DNA of 27,337 bases from Ophiothrix spiculata (Eukaryota > Echinodermata > Ophiuroidea > Amphilepidida > Ophiotrichidae): NCBI GenBank assembly GCA_000969725.1, contig JXSR01S018999.1; one strand, written 5' to 3'. Shown in pieces: positions 9,901 through 20,164 of the stretch (positions are counted from its first letter, which is position 1; each line of letters begins with the position of its first letter). The notes under the pieces are model-generated. The model saw nothing but the letters and a program-made list of their open reading frames with translations, had not been told where the DNA came from and ran no database searches. A program made the position numbers and the translations under genes.

Positions 9901-11376
9901 CAGAATGAAAACAAGATCCTACCAATGAAAGAAAGTCAAAAACTTATCCGACTTGCCATGTCAGCCATTGACATGTTCAAAAAGACAGGTCAGGCACAGA
10001 CAAAGTTTTTTGAAGTAGACATAGCCTTCACTCTAATTCAGATTATTGATCATTGCATACCAACATTCAGGCAACCTGGAGGAACAGAGAAACTGAAAGA
10101 TTACCTGCTGACAGATGCAATTCCAGATGGTCTTGAAGAATGGGAGGGTTTCCACCATTTCCTCAAGAATTTGAAGTCAAGTATTGACGATTCTATGCAA
10201 GAAATGGACAATTATTTAACATTCTGCAAAGATGCATCATCACAGAATGTCATGGCACATGAATTGGATATGAAAAAAAGACAACAAATGAAGCTTCATA
10301 ACCTATACATAGACTATTTTGGAGAAAAACTAGATACAATTCCTCCAAGAAATGCAGACTCAGCAGACTGGCGTCGACGTCAAGTGTCAGCAATTCAAGC
10401 TGATAACTTTCATAGAATTTTTGAATTGACCAGGAATAGAGACAATGTTGAGAATAGTGCAAAGTTGAACAAGGTAATAGATCTACTCTCTCAAAACAAG
10501 CCATACAGCTATTTTGATCTGCGAAACATGATTTGTGCAATTTTGGCATTTTCATCACTAGGACAACGAGAAAAAGAGCAGGTCCCTTCCGTTGATCAGG
10601 TTTATGAGTTGGTGGTAGAGCTAAAGGATAGAGCCATACATCTAGAAAATGAAATATATGCCTCATTTTTCCTTTTGATGTTTTTGTGGCCTCACCCTGA
10701 TGATACTGCTCATAGAATAAAACCTCCGCATACGCTCAAAGGACAACTTCATGATCTAGAGACAAGGTGGAAGACAAAGTGGGCTGGTTATGAGAGGGAC
10801 AAAGATGAAGAGAGGTCCCTTCATAGCAAGGTTCGACGACGGTTTGGCAGACGAAAGCCAAGTACATTCTTTTTCTTAGGACATGGGAAGGGTCTCTCAA
10901 GATTTGTCCACATAAATGAACTGAATGCAACACCATCTATTATCCAGTCTGAACGAGTTCAATTTTGGGAGAAACCCAGTATTCAGGAAAGATTAACAAC
11001 TCTTCAGGGAACATTGTATAACAACACTCATCTCAGTTATCTTACTCCTACCAAAGAGCAGCTGTACATTAGATTGGCTTTACCTAAGACAGAAGTAGAA
11101 AGTCACGATCCAGTCACTTTTTATATAGGATTTAGTTGGGGAGGACCAATTGCCTACAATGTAAAACCAACAGGAAGACAAAGAAGCAGTTACAGAGCCA
11201 AAACATACAAGACGGCTTATCCAAGGTACCTTACTCCCAAGCGTCTTTCTGACGAGGAGTTGGAAACAAGATTGGCCAAGAATGAGATGAAGGAGTCTGA
11301 TTTACAGCGACATCTACAAAAACTTGAAAAGATGGAGCAAAAGAAGAAGAAGGGAGGAACTCTTACTGCTGATCAG
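6980..11376 (+). CDS. SAMD9/SAMD9L-like gene, main exon
   Basis: Encodes residues 134-1599 of the predicted protein. The acceptor is tgcag before 6980. A SAM domain lies at about 147-209, then a linker rich in Gln, Pro, Ser, Glu and Lys (about 210-345). The SIR2-like region contains WIFCNGRE at 444-451, and the family signature FYRGHKPDWWNF is at 633-644. The STAND-type P-loop HQPGCGASTLGRH has its glycine-rich turn at 697-702 without the usual lysine, as I recall for vertebrate family members. Walker B is LVLVDD, with acidic pair 753-754. TPR-like helices are at about 1021-1097, and the OB-like region at about 1422-1531 contains FFFLGHGKGLSRFVHINELN and FYIGFSWGGP. Vertebrate SAMD9 proteins are antiviral, growth-restraining cytoplasmic factors of similar length (about 1590). 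The AlbA_2 nucleic-acid-binding domain expected between SAM and SIR2 is not visible. Donor CAG/GTTGGT at 11377 is in phase 0. Without splicing the frame would end at 11427. Confidence 0.9.
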
Positions 11377-11890
11377 GTTGGTGTAACCAATTGTCTATTA
11401 CTCAGGTTTAAAGAATTATTTGCTTGAAGGTACTATAGTGAACATTGTATCTTTAAAATGAAACATATTGGTCTAACGCAAAACGTGCAGAGCTAGAATA
11501 TGCATATATATTCATAATGGAGATTAGGGTTGCAAAGGGCTGGAGAGTTTCCATTAATTTTGGAAACCTTCCATGGAAAGTTTCAGGAACTGGAAATTTT
11601 CTGAAACTTTGGCTTCATTTAAAAAAATTTGTTGTAATTTTTGTAATAATATTCAAATAATAAATGCTTTCAGGATTAATTAAATGTCATACATAATGAA
11701 ACATTTCTTTGCATACTGTCTGAGCTTGTAAAAGTCTTTGAAACCAGATCGCATGTGTTGAGTGATTTGCATAAATTATGACATCACTACTTCCACGGTG
11801 TATAGTTGCAAGATTTTTTTAAAATCTCTGTTAATAGTGGTACTTTAATTATTGAAGCTTGTTGACAAGTATATTCTCATTGTGTTACAG
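11377..11890 (+). other. intron 2
   Basis: 514 bp, from GTTGGT to ...tgtgttacag. Phase 0 on both sides. Contains a stretch at 11737-11812 (aaaccagatcgcatgtgttg, then tgatttgcataaattatgac) that also occurs, diverged, as both arms of the inverted repeat at 22071-22430. If the intron were retained, the protein would end 16 codons after the donor, at 11427. Confidence 0.7.
11737..11812 (+). repeat. solo arm of a dispersed inverted-repeat element
   Basis: Resembles the right arm of the element at 22071-22430 in direct orientation and its left arm inverted (shared words: ccaga.cgc..gtgttg, cataaat.atgac.tcactacttcca). It is therefore a single end or remnant inside intron 2. The octamer that is TGACGTCA in the other copy reads tgacatca here. 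Confidence 0.5.
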
Positions 11891-12013
11891 ATAAAGAAAT
11901 TGAAACGGAAGCATGGCATCATGAAAGAACTGGGAGTCTTGCAGGAATCAATCAAGAAAGACCAAGAAACACTTTCATATGTTCCTGATGATGACATCTT
12001 TGAAATAATGTAG
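11891..12013 (+). CDS. SAMD9-like gene, terminal exon
   Basis: Encodes the last 40 residues (1600-1639) and the stop TAG. The exon begins IKKLKRKHGIMKELGVLQES, continues a lysine-rich amphipathic helix from the end of the main exon (around LQRHLQKLEKMEQKKKK), and ends in an acidic-hydrophobic tail VPDDDIFEIM. The acceptor tgtgttacag is good and the phase (0) fits the donor at 11377. Too short to match a family by itself; it is called from splice sites, phase, charge continuity and the poly(A) signal downstream. Confidence 0.75.
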   Translation: MKKLKRKHGIMKELGVLQESIKKDQETLSYVPDDDIFEIM

Positions 12014-12078
12014 CTGATAGAGTTTAATAGTGCTCAATGTTTCACATTGAATTAATGGTGGTCAGAGTAAGACAACCA

Positions 12079-12084
12079 AATAAA
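12079..12084 (+). terminator. polyadenylation signal AATAAA
   Basis: Canonical hexamer 66 bp after the stop codon at 12011-12013, in an A-rich context (ccaaataaaacaatattaaaataag). Position and sequence fit the 3' end of the SAMD9-like transcript. Confidence 0.65.
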
Positions 12085-12341
12085 ACAATATTAAAATAAG
12101 ATGAATTCAGAACTTCAGTATAAGTTTAATTGCCGTGATATAAACTCCGCATCATAAGTTCTTACCCATGATTTCGACACGCCTGCAGGTGAATTAAATG
12201 ACTGTGTTTATTGTAATTTTTGGCACACCAACCAAGTATCATCAATTTGTAGTCAGAATGTTTCAAATTCTTTAACATGCGATACCGATTTGCAAAGAAC
12301 GGTTGATTTTAAAAATGGACCTCTGAATTCAATTGTTGTAA
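12085..12341. other. 3' flank of the gene before the assembly gap
   Basis: AT-rich sequence in which no feature was recognised. Confidence 0.5.
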
Positions 12342-13021
12342 NNNNNNNNNNNNNNNNNNNNNNNNNNNNNNNNNNNNNNNNNNNNNNNNNNNNNNNNNNN
12401 NNNNNNNNNNNNNNNNNNNNNNNNNNNNNNNNNNNNNNNNNNNNNNNNNNNNNNNNNNNNNNNNNNNNNNNNNNNNNNNNNNNNNNNNNNNNNNNNNNNN
12501 NNNNNNNNNNNNNNNNNNNNNNNNNNNNNNNNNNNNNNNNNNNNNNNNNNNNNNNNNNNNNNNNNNNNNNNNNNNNNNNNNNNNNNNNNNNNNNNNNNNN
12601 NNNNNNNNNNNNNNNNNNNNNNNNNNNNNNNNNNNNNNNNNNNNNNNNNNNNNNNNNNNNNNNNNNNNNNNNNNNNNNNNNNNNNNNNNNNNNNNNNNNN
12701 NNNNNNNNNNNNNNNNNNNNNNNNNNNNNNNNNNNNNNNNNNNNNNNNNNNNNNNNNNNNNNNNNNNNNNNNNNNNNNNNNNNNNNNNNNNNNNNNNNNN
12801 NNNNNNNNNNNNNNNNNNNNNNNNNNNNNNNNNNNNNNNNNNNNNNNNNNNNNNNNNNNNNNNNNNNNNNNNNNNNNNNNNNNNNNNNNNNNNNNNNNNN
12901 NNNNNNNNNNNNNNNNNNNNNNNNNNNNNNNNNNNNNNNNNNNNNNNNNNNNNNNNNNNNNNNNNNNNNNNNNNNNNNNNNNNNNNNNNNNNNNNNNNNN
13001 NNNNNNNNNNNNNNNNNNNNN
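12342..13021. other. assembly gap (680 N)
   Basis: Run of N. Open frames that bridge it are artefacts. The sequence immediately right of it is a transposon end, so a repeat probably caused the gap. Confidence 0.99.
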
Positions 13022-13148
13022 GGGGGCTAAGAGGGGCTTTTAGTATTCTGCGGGGGGCTTGAAGCCTAAAAACATCAAAAAAAGGCATGATTTTTAACAA
13101 AGTGCAGGGGGCTTCAGCACCCAAAGCCCCCCTCCTGGACACGCCGAT
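13022..13148. mobile_element. right end of a hAT-like element, left part in gap
   Basis: G-run and C-run rich sequence ending cccccctcctggacacgccg ATG. Read inversely this gives a C-A-T-CGGCGTGTCCAGGAGGGGGG terminus, in the same style as the hAT MITEs elsewhere in the window. The left end and target duplication cannot be checked because of the gap. Confidence 0.5.
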
Positions 13149-13585
13149 GACCATTACTGATGTAAACTTTGGGAACTTCCATTAACAATTTTTATAGGTA
13201 AATTGTTACAGGTTGATGAGTTTGAATTTTGCGATGCTCGTAAGTAAGTCAATTTATTCTTATGAACCAAGCATTTCATTGTTGCTCAATAAGCATGATA
13301 GAGATCAAAGTTATGGCATTTGATTTTCGTGTTGAATATATTACTCAGCTGCATACCTAGCTAATTGCCAGAAAACAGATATTTGTTCGAACATAGATTT
13401 TTAAGGACACTATGATTTAAAAGATATTTTATTATAAGTTTTCTGTAGTTGTATCAATATTTTGCTCTCTGTAAATATTGTGTTTTCATTTGTAAAAGGC
13501 ATAACATGCACTTAAAGTACCTCATTATTATTATTACTATTATTATGCCCGGCTATTATGTGCAACATGTAATTTTTAAAGCATA
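13149..13585. other. non-coding spacer with short ATT tract
   Basis: AT-rich. A short (att)n tract near 13525-13547 may be the tail of an older retroposon. No gene recognised. Confidence 0.5.
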
Positions 13586-13905
13586 TGTGATCTAGCCAAA
13601 CAGTGCAGGACTCTGAATCAGTAGGTCCCAGGTTCAAGCCCCACTACAGCCAACTGTTTATATCCTTGGGCAAGACATTTAATCTCAATTGCTTTGTTGA
13701 TCTGAGCAATATAGGGGAGCTGTTATGGGGAATATTACAATCTAAGGGCAGATTGAGTTTGTACCTGGCCAATAGCTCAGTTTGATGGGAACTGATTGTG
13801 ACAATTTCCTGACGGCAATGTAATAATAACCAGCAGCACTCTTGGAATTTGTTTACATATTTAGTAGCGCTATACAAAGGCTGCATTATTATTATTAATA
13901 TTAAT
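13586..13905 (+). mobile_element. tRNA-derived SINE
   Basis: The 5' part is tRNA-like: A box TAGCCAAACAGTGCAGG at 13593-13609 and B box GGTTCAAGCC at 13631-13640, about 22 bp apart, with an anticodon-arm-like ggactctgaatca between them. The body is followed by a LINE-type tail (tagtagcgctatacaaagg) and an (att)n end at about 13884-13905. This is the layout of SINEs mobilised by L2/CR1-type LINEs. It is not a functional tRNA gene: the acceptor ends do not pair. Open frames across it are chance. Confidence 0.8.
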
Positions 13906-15194
13906 TAGGCCTGCATTCCCCAAAATTGATAAAAATAACGATACAAAAACTTTGCAAGGAAGGTCAGATTTGAAAAATTAAAACAGCTTTGGATTCCTTA
14001 GATCCCCTGCTTTCATTTACAGACCATTTGAAAGAATTTTAATGATAATTTAAAAATCACCTGAAGTGTCTACCATTAAAAGTTTTCCGATTGATATGCT
14101 GCTATATAGATCAATATGATAATCTTTCGATTGTGGCCAAAATTTGTGAAATTTGAATAATGTAAGACATATCTATGTAAAATGAAAAAACATGAACATC
14201 AAATATTGTTGTGTCAAGGGAAGACAACTTTTCATTTATTTATATATTTATTTACATATTCATTTACTTTATTTTTCTTTAAATTTTTTTCATTAAATAT
14301 TTTTTTATTTATATAATTCTATAGCTAATGTGGGACTTTGTAACTATTTGTGGTGTCTTTGTTTCTGTGTGTGGGGTTAGGGGAGGGTGGGTGGTGTGGT
14401 TGGGGGGGAGTGTTTTGTGGGTGGGATTGTTCACTTTCTATAAAACATCACCTATTTTGATTGTGTCTTATTGTATATGATGAAGAAGGGAGCTGGTGGT
14501 AAAACGTTGTAAAGGTCAAGGCACGACTTGCATCATGTCAGGTCTCTTCCTCATTGTCTTAATTAAGTGGGTTTTGTAGTTCCTGCACTTTTTTCTGCTG
14601 TCTGTTGTTTTTTAGGTCCTTAGATTAAAGTCATGAAATCTAGTGGTATGAGTCGTGTGCTGGCCTATTTCACATATTTTGCCTTCTCTCCCCCACCAGC
14701 TCCAAGTAACAGGTGATTAAAAAACCTCATAAAGACAAAAAAAACCTTTTCATTTATTGGTTTTCTTTAAGTTTTGTATTTACTGAAAAAAATGCAGAAA
14801 ACGCTGGTCAATTTGGTTTAGATAGACAAAATAAGTAAATATATAATTAGAAAATACTTTAGCATCATCATTATTTGTATAATGCTTTCTCTATTGGATG
14901 TTATAAATACTAAGTTAGTAAATACAGTGGGACCTTGTCAACTCAAAACTACCCTAGAAAATCTCATTTACTACAAAGTAATTACAAACCTGGCAAAATG
15001 TGCTAACACTATCCTTTAACTAAAAAACACAATCTGTTGAGTTGTTGAATCAGAATTAAAGAATAAATTTAACATGATTGTTAGTAATAAATTTTCGCCT
15101 GTTTGTGTGCCGTGCTAAACTCCTGATGGGCAAATATGAGACCTGACATGGGTGACCATGTAAAAACAAGTAATTAGGTTTTTTTTTTCACGAT
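13906..15194. other. intergenic, no feature recognised
   Basis: AT-rich sequence with T-runs and a G/T-rich patch at about 14355-14430. No open frame with a domain and no long inverted repeat were seen. Confidence 0.5.
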
Positions 15195-15273
15195 TGGGCA
15201 TGATACCTGAGTATCGCAATTAAGGTATCAAAAACAGCAAAAATTGGAAAATCAGGTATCAAAATCACGCCCA
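15195..15273. repeat. short inverted repeat (79 bp)
   Basis: Left arm TGGGCATGATACCTGA and right arm TCAGGTATC, then AAAATCACGCCCA, are inverse with a small bulge, and further taggtatca-like words lie inside. It may be a very small MITE or a hairpin-forming remnant. Confidence 0.45.
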
Positions 15274-15460
15274 TTACCTGAAAAGGGTAATCTCTGGATA
15301 CGAAGGGAGCCCGGAAGGGAGGGATTAGTTGTTGCATGCTTTAGCACATAAAATCAACTGTTTGATGTGTGAAAAATGCCCAAATTTTGTTTTTCTTGCA
15401 TATTTTTTTGCCTAACTGATTATGCAGATAGAGTGACCAAACATGAACATAGCTATGTCT

Positions 15461-15558
15461 CAGTGGCATGCCCAAAGGAGGGGGCGGGGGCATGTGGGGG
15501 GGGGGGGGGGAACTGATTTATGTGCCCCACCACTCAAAAATTCCTTGGCATGCTACTG
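15461..15558. mobile_element. 98-bp mini-hAT element
   Basis: Starts CAGTGGCATGCCCAAAGGA and ends TTCCTTGGCATGCTACTG, inverse ends with few differences. The flanks CTATGTCT and CTATGCCT are 8-bp direct repeats with one mismatch, as expected for a hAT insertion that has aged. The interior is largely a G-run. It is too short to code. Confidence 0.7.
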
Positions 15559-15566
15559 CTATGCCT

Positions 15567-16526
15567 ACTTATAGGGTCAATAGAAATGGCCAGTACTGGA
15601 AATGGCCGTACATGCCTAGGATATATTGTATATACAATGGTATGGATTTTAGGCTGGGAAATAGCATATCACAAGTTTTTTACCATGTTGTAGCATAGGT
15701 AACTTCCTGCATTGGCAGAAAGTGATTTTTATTATATCTGATTATTTAAGTTCTTTAATGCATGGAACTTTGGAATAATAAAGTACATTATTTTTGTTAA
15801 TGAACGTTTTCTGCATCCATTGGAAAGTCAAAATTGTTTGACCTTTTTCCAATTGCTTGAAATATTCAGCAACTTAGCACATGTTCAACTCCATTGTGTC
15901 AGACTTACGGAGTGATATGCTTTGTAGAGCCTGCGTATGAGGCTAGCTGGGATATATATATATATATATTTGTTTTGATTTTTTAGTGCAAACATATAAT
16001 TTTCACACTTTTATGTATGTCAAATGTTAAATAATGTGAAAATTTATAGTTGATAAAGTAATGGCTTTTGTATACAGAGTGATTTTGTATGTCACAGTCA
16101 GTTGTGTAGAACCTGGGGGAACACTTTACCATGGCACGGGAAAGACTATGTAATCATCCCCAATATTTTTATATGCCTTCTCTGTAAAATGGAAAGACTT
16201 GCTTAAGTGTTAAGTGATGAAGTTTTTCCTGAGAGATTAACAATTTTAAGACAATACAACAAGACTTATTTCAAATTAGTCTTTCCAACTTAGATATAAA
16301 CCAAGTGATTCGAAATGTGTTTTTAAAACCAAAAGGTATTTTGTTTAATCCATACAAATCAGTCTTAAGTAGTCTTTTCAAAGTTCTTATCATTGAAATT
16401 TAGAGAGTGAGTTAAACGACATTTGGAGCTTATATATAGTTCACTTTGAGTAGCAAAACACATATTGAATAATTATGATGTTTATTTCTATGTGAAAAAT
16501 ATGAATTTTTGTTAAAGATTTTAAGT
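15567..16526. other. intergenic with (AT)n tract
   Basis: A short (ta)n microsatellite lies at about 15953-15970. The remainder is AT-rich without recognised genes. Confidence 0.5.
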
Positions 16527-16784
16527 CTTAAAAGACTTGAATTTTAAATCTCTGAAAACATTTTATAACTAAGAAAAGCCTACAGAATCCTATTATTGGC
16601 ATATTTTTGCTGCTGAGAGATATCAACACTTAAAACAAGTTCAAGTATGACAACACTTAAAAGACTTGAATTTTAAATCTCTGAAAACATTTTATAACTA
16701 AGAAAAGCCTACAGAATCCTATTATTGGCATATTTTTGATGCTGAGAGATATCAACACTTAAAACAAGTTCAAGTATGACAACA
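16527..16784. repeat. 129-bp tandem duplication, two copies
   Basis: Copies 16527-16655 and 16656-16784 differ at one base (ttgctgctg against ttgatgctg). The first few bases of a third unit follow (cttgaaag). The near identity points to a recent duplication or recent conversion. No coding meaning. Confidence 0.9.
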
Positions 16785-17081
16785 CTTGAAAGTAGGTTTT
16801 TCCATCTGAGAGTGTTATTTTTAATGTAAATTTGTCATATTTGAATTGAATTTGAATATATCTTATATATTGAATATATAAATCTGAAATTTTACAGGTT
16901 TTTAAGAGTAAAAAATTGAAAATCTTTTAGGGTTCTCAGAGTGCTCATCCCTCTCAAACAAGCCTGTTGCTGATGCACTTCCCTATCAAATACATTATTA
17001 GTAATTGTGCCTTTTTTGCCAATGTAAAATCATTTGCGACTAATTATGCAAAAATGAACTTTATGCTGTTAACATTTTACA
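16785..17081. other. intergenic, no feature recognised
   Basis: AT-rich spacer between the 129-bp duplication and the TTAA-type element. Confidence 0.45.
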
Positions 17082-17085
17082 TTAA

Positions 17086-17581
17086 AGGGACTAGCCAAGA
17101 TTCCACCTAGAATTAAAAACTTATGGAAATACTTTAGATATAGCTAAAATTTATAGTAAAATCCAAAAACCTGCAAAATTTTACACACAAATGGCTCAAA
17201 TTGAGAGAGAACTAATTTGCAATATATCGTTCTTTGATGGTGGTGTGACTATCCTGTGTTTCATAAAATCCTAAATTTGCACCTCAGATGGATTTACCAG
17301 ATAAAAGATCAAACACATTATTTAATACATATTAAAAGAGAAACAATTTCATCAAAAATAATTTGTTTGGTCATCACAGGTGTAGAAACAAGATTTTTCA
17401 AGTTTTCAAACTAGAAACACTATTTTCACACCACTTTTTGTTGCCGGCGACAAAAAGTTTCCAGTATTCCTCAAAATCATGGAAAACTACTTGTAGGTCA
17501 CATTACTATAAACATGTTCTATCGATTAAAGTAAAAAAATATGTAGGTAAAAAATTAGTGGGAAGAATCTAGCCCAGTCCC
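17086..17581. mobile_element. TTAA-flanked MITE, element 1
   Basis: Flanked by TTAA on both sides (17082-17085, 17582-17585). Left end AGGGACTAGCCAAGATTCC; right end GGAAGAATCTAGCCCAGTCCC, inverse with mismatches. TTAA target sites are used by piggyBac and Kolobok elements. The GGG-first termini do not look like typical piggyBac ends, so the superfamily stays open. The short open frame at 17363-17572 inside is not transposase-like. Confidence 0.6.
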
Positions 17582-17591
17582 TTAAACATAA

Positions 17592-18135
17592 AGGCATTAG
17601 CCATGATCCACTTGGGTTTGAAAACTTGTGAAAAATTATTTGAATCAAAGAGAGACCTTAATAGAATTAAATTCAAACAAACAAAATCATATATCTTGCT
17701 CTAAAAAGACAATTTTCAGCCAAATCTTTTCTTGGGGTTCTGTCAGCAGTATTTATATTTTCTTAAAGTTTTTGATTCCAAATGTACGACTGTTGATTAA
17801 AAAGTGAATATTATTCCTCTAACATGTATCCAAGGTTAAATATACTTAACAACATGATCTCTTCACTAAAATGTTTTGTTAGTAATAAAAAAGTTTAAAT
17901 TTTAAGAATTTAGTAATTTATTTCTAGGACCCGACACTATCACTGAATTTCTCATTCTCCAGAGAATGAAAAATTCAAAGCATAAATAATTGCCTGTTTT
18001 AACTATAAATGTTCAAGTTCAACAAGAATTGATATGGATATTAGTTAGTAGTTGGAAGTATTTTCTAAAGATGCAATAAAGTCAGTAGATGTTGAGGAAA
18101 GTTGAACTTCACTTTGATGATCATGGCTAATGCCC
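17592..18135. mobile_element. TTAA-type MITE, element 2, adjacent relative
   Basis: Left end AGGCATTAGCCATGATCC; right end GATCATGGCTAATGCCC followed by TTAA (18136-18139). The left flank is ATAA, one base off. Its ends resemble those of element 1, which finishes only 10 bp away, so two relatives inserted next to each other or one inserted in the other's edge. It does not code. Confidence 0.6.
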
Positions 18136-18139
18136 TTAA

Positions 18140-19080
18140 TTGATTTTTGCTCAACCTTAGGAAACTAGATGGAAAATGCATGCAGCCTCACTTATAACTT
18201 AGCGGAAAAAACAGCGTATCAAGATTGATTTAAAATTGAGTTACATTGTCATTATGTCATAGTCAGAAGCTGACTTTGACATTTCGGTAACTATAAACAT
18301 CTAATTTTGGTAAGAAAACAACATTTTTTACAAGTTTTATCCCCAAACGTTTGTTTCTAAACAAAACATTTTATAACTAACAAATGGGAAAGTTTTTCTA
18401 ACTTGACAAAATGATTGTTTTTGGCTTTTAAATGACACCAACAAACTGCAACAAAATGGCATGTTTTTTTATATGGAGATGAAGATGTAGCATAGCATTA
18501 AATGTTGGGTTTTTTCAGCCTATATGCAATAAATTGCAGTCAATTTGATTATTAATTATGGAAATAAGACCACGAAATCGGACCAACCCAATTATTGAGG
18601 GCTTCACAAAACTTGTCATAACTACTGAATCAAAGATTCAAATTTAATGAAGTTAAAAAAATTATTGAAGATGAAAAAATGTACAATAAAAATGTAATAG
18701 ATCCTTGTGTTACCAGTAGCATAATTGTCTCATAAAAATTATACAAAATGTTGCGTTTTTTATTGGCACACACTGTTTAACGTTGGTTGAAATATAGACC
18801 ATTTACAGAAATGGCTTATGTTCAAAAGAGCGAGGTGCAGGATTATGTCTTTTTGACAAAAATTTCCAATTCAATTGCAATACTCTATTCATTTTTCTAA
18901 GAACGACACAATAGATACAATAAGATTCAGAAGCATGGACCTTTTAGTTGAGAAGATGAAATGAAACCACATTTAAGAAATGGACAATAGGTATCACACC
19001 AATTAACTTTGCACTTTTTGCTATATCTTAAAAACTACTTGGAATATGGAGGAAAAATTTTGGATTTACAATCAGAAAAA
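18140..19080. other. intergenic, no feature recognised
   Basis: AT-rich, no domain-bearing reading frame, no RNA gene and no clear repeat. Confidence 0.5.
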
Positions 19081-19363
19081 TATGGGCTTCCATTTGACAT
19101 AAAAAAATCCAATACTTCCTGGTGAGAATGTGATCGGACCGTACACCTTTATAATTTTCACTATATTTTTGAAATGTCACAAACCACATTAAAGGTGTAG
19201 GATCCTATTTTAACTTGTATATAATCTACTTTTAACTGCTGATCTTGACCCCTGAAATGCATTATGGGCTTCCATTTGACATCAAAAATCCAATACTTCC
19301 TGGTGAGAATATGATCGGACCGTGCACCTTTAAAATTTTCCCTATATTTTTGAAATGTCACAT
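19081..19363. repeat. two direct copies of a ~101-bp segment
   Basis: 19081-19181 and 19263-19363 both begin tatgggcttccatttgacat and run through cttcctggtgagaat and gatcggaccgt to ttgaaatgtcaca. They are offset by 182 bp with several substitutions and small indels. A minus-strand open frame (19161-19508) crosses one copy but has no recognisable domain. Confidence 0.8.
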
Positions 19364-20156
19364 ACTTTAATGTGTTGTTGACCAACATAACAATTACCTG
19401 AGTTGTTAAATATTTACCTGATATGTTAACAGTTGCACTGTTGAAGTTTCCATTAGATTCTATTTTTGTGATATTTCGATAATATTCAATTATTGCACTG
19501 TTCGCCATTTGCGAGAAGAGTCTTGATTTACCAAATATTGATTACTCTTTCATTCTTGCAAAAGTAAAAAGCTATTTTCCCTCAATCATACTATTTCCAG
19601 AGACCGAAGATTTCGGGTGTCAAAATCACTGTGGGCAATAGTCTTTACTATTGCCCTCACTAGCAGTGAATATTTGTATAATGTTTAGTTCATGCAAGGT
19701 CAGTGGTTTTTGAATGAGGGAATCAAACTGTTAATCATAATATTATGTAAGATTCCATTCATCTCGCAAGCCAGGTTGAGGATTTCCCTGAAATCCTGTG
19801 CAATAGGCTAATAATACTGACTGTATCAAAATTCTTTGTACCCAAGGTGTGTTTTATTTTCAAAAAAATATTAAAAATAGAAAGAGTTTAGTTATTTCAA
19901 AGTGTTTGCTATTAGTACGTTGTAGAATATCCCAGCTTTATTATCTGAAAGTGTGAAGGCAATCGAACATTGTTTCCAACAGTTATATTCATTTAAAGGA
20001 TGATCGATGGAATTACAATTTCATACAAATACTACACACACTGACCTGTGTCTTTTCTGATAATATTTTCTGTCATAAGGTGTCCAAAAAGGGTGGTTAA
20101 CACTCTATTATAACTTCGATATTGGCAACCATCAAGTGGGCTTATTTAGTACCTTA
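19364..20156. other. intergenic, no feature recognised
   Basis: AT-rich spacer. A short inverted pair (gcaatagt, actattgc) occurs near 19635-19655. Nothing else seen. Confidence 0.5.
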
Positions 20157-20164
20157 GTATAGCT

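Noticed and set aside
9653-10666. Minus-strand open frames within the main SAMD9-like exon
   Set aside because: Antisense shadows; the plus frame carries the conserved motifs.
11401-11427. Stop at 11427 as the natural end of the protein
   Set aside because: A phase-0 donor at 11377, a matching acceptor at 11890, a coherent terminal exon and a downstream AATAAA support splicing instead, though retention remains possible.
12290-13154. Long open frames on both strands
   Set aside because: They consist almost entirely of the N gap.
13593-13655. A possible tRNA gene (A box, B box, glutamine-like anticodon arm)
   Set aside because: The acceptor stem does not pair and the sequence continues into a LINE-type tail with (att)n, so it is a SINE.
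19161-19508. 115-codon minus-strand open frame
   Set aside because: Crosses a direct repeat, no domain, composition of AT-rich non-coding DNA.
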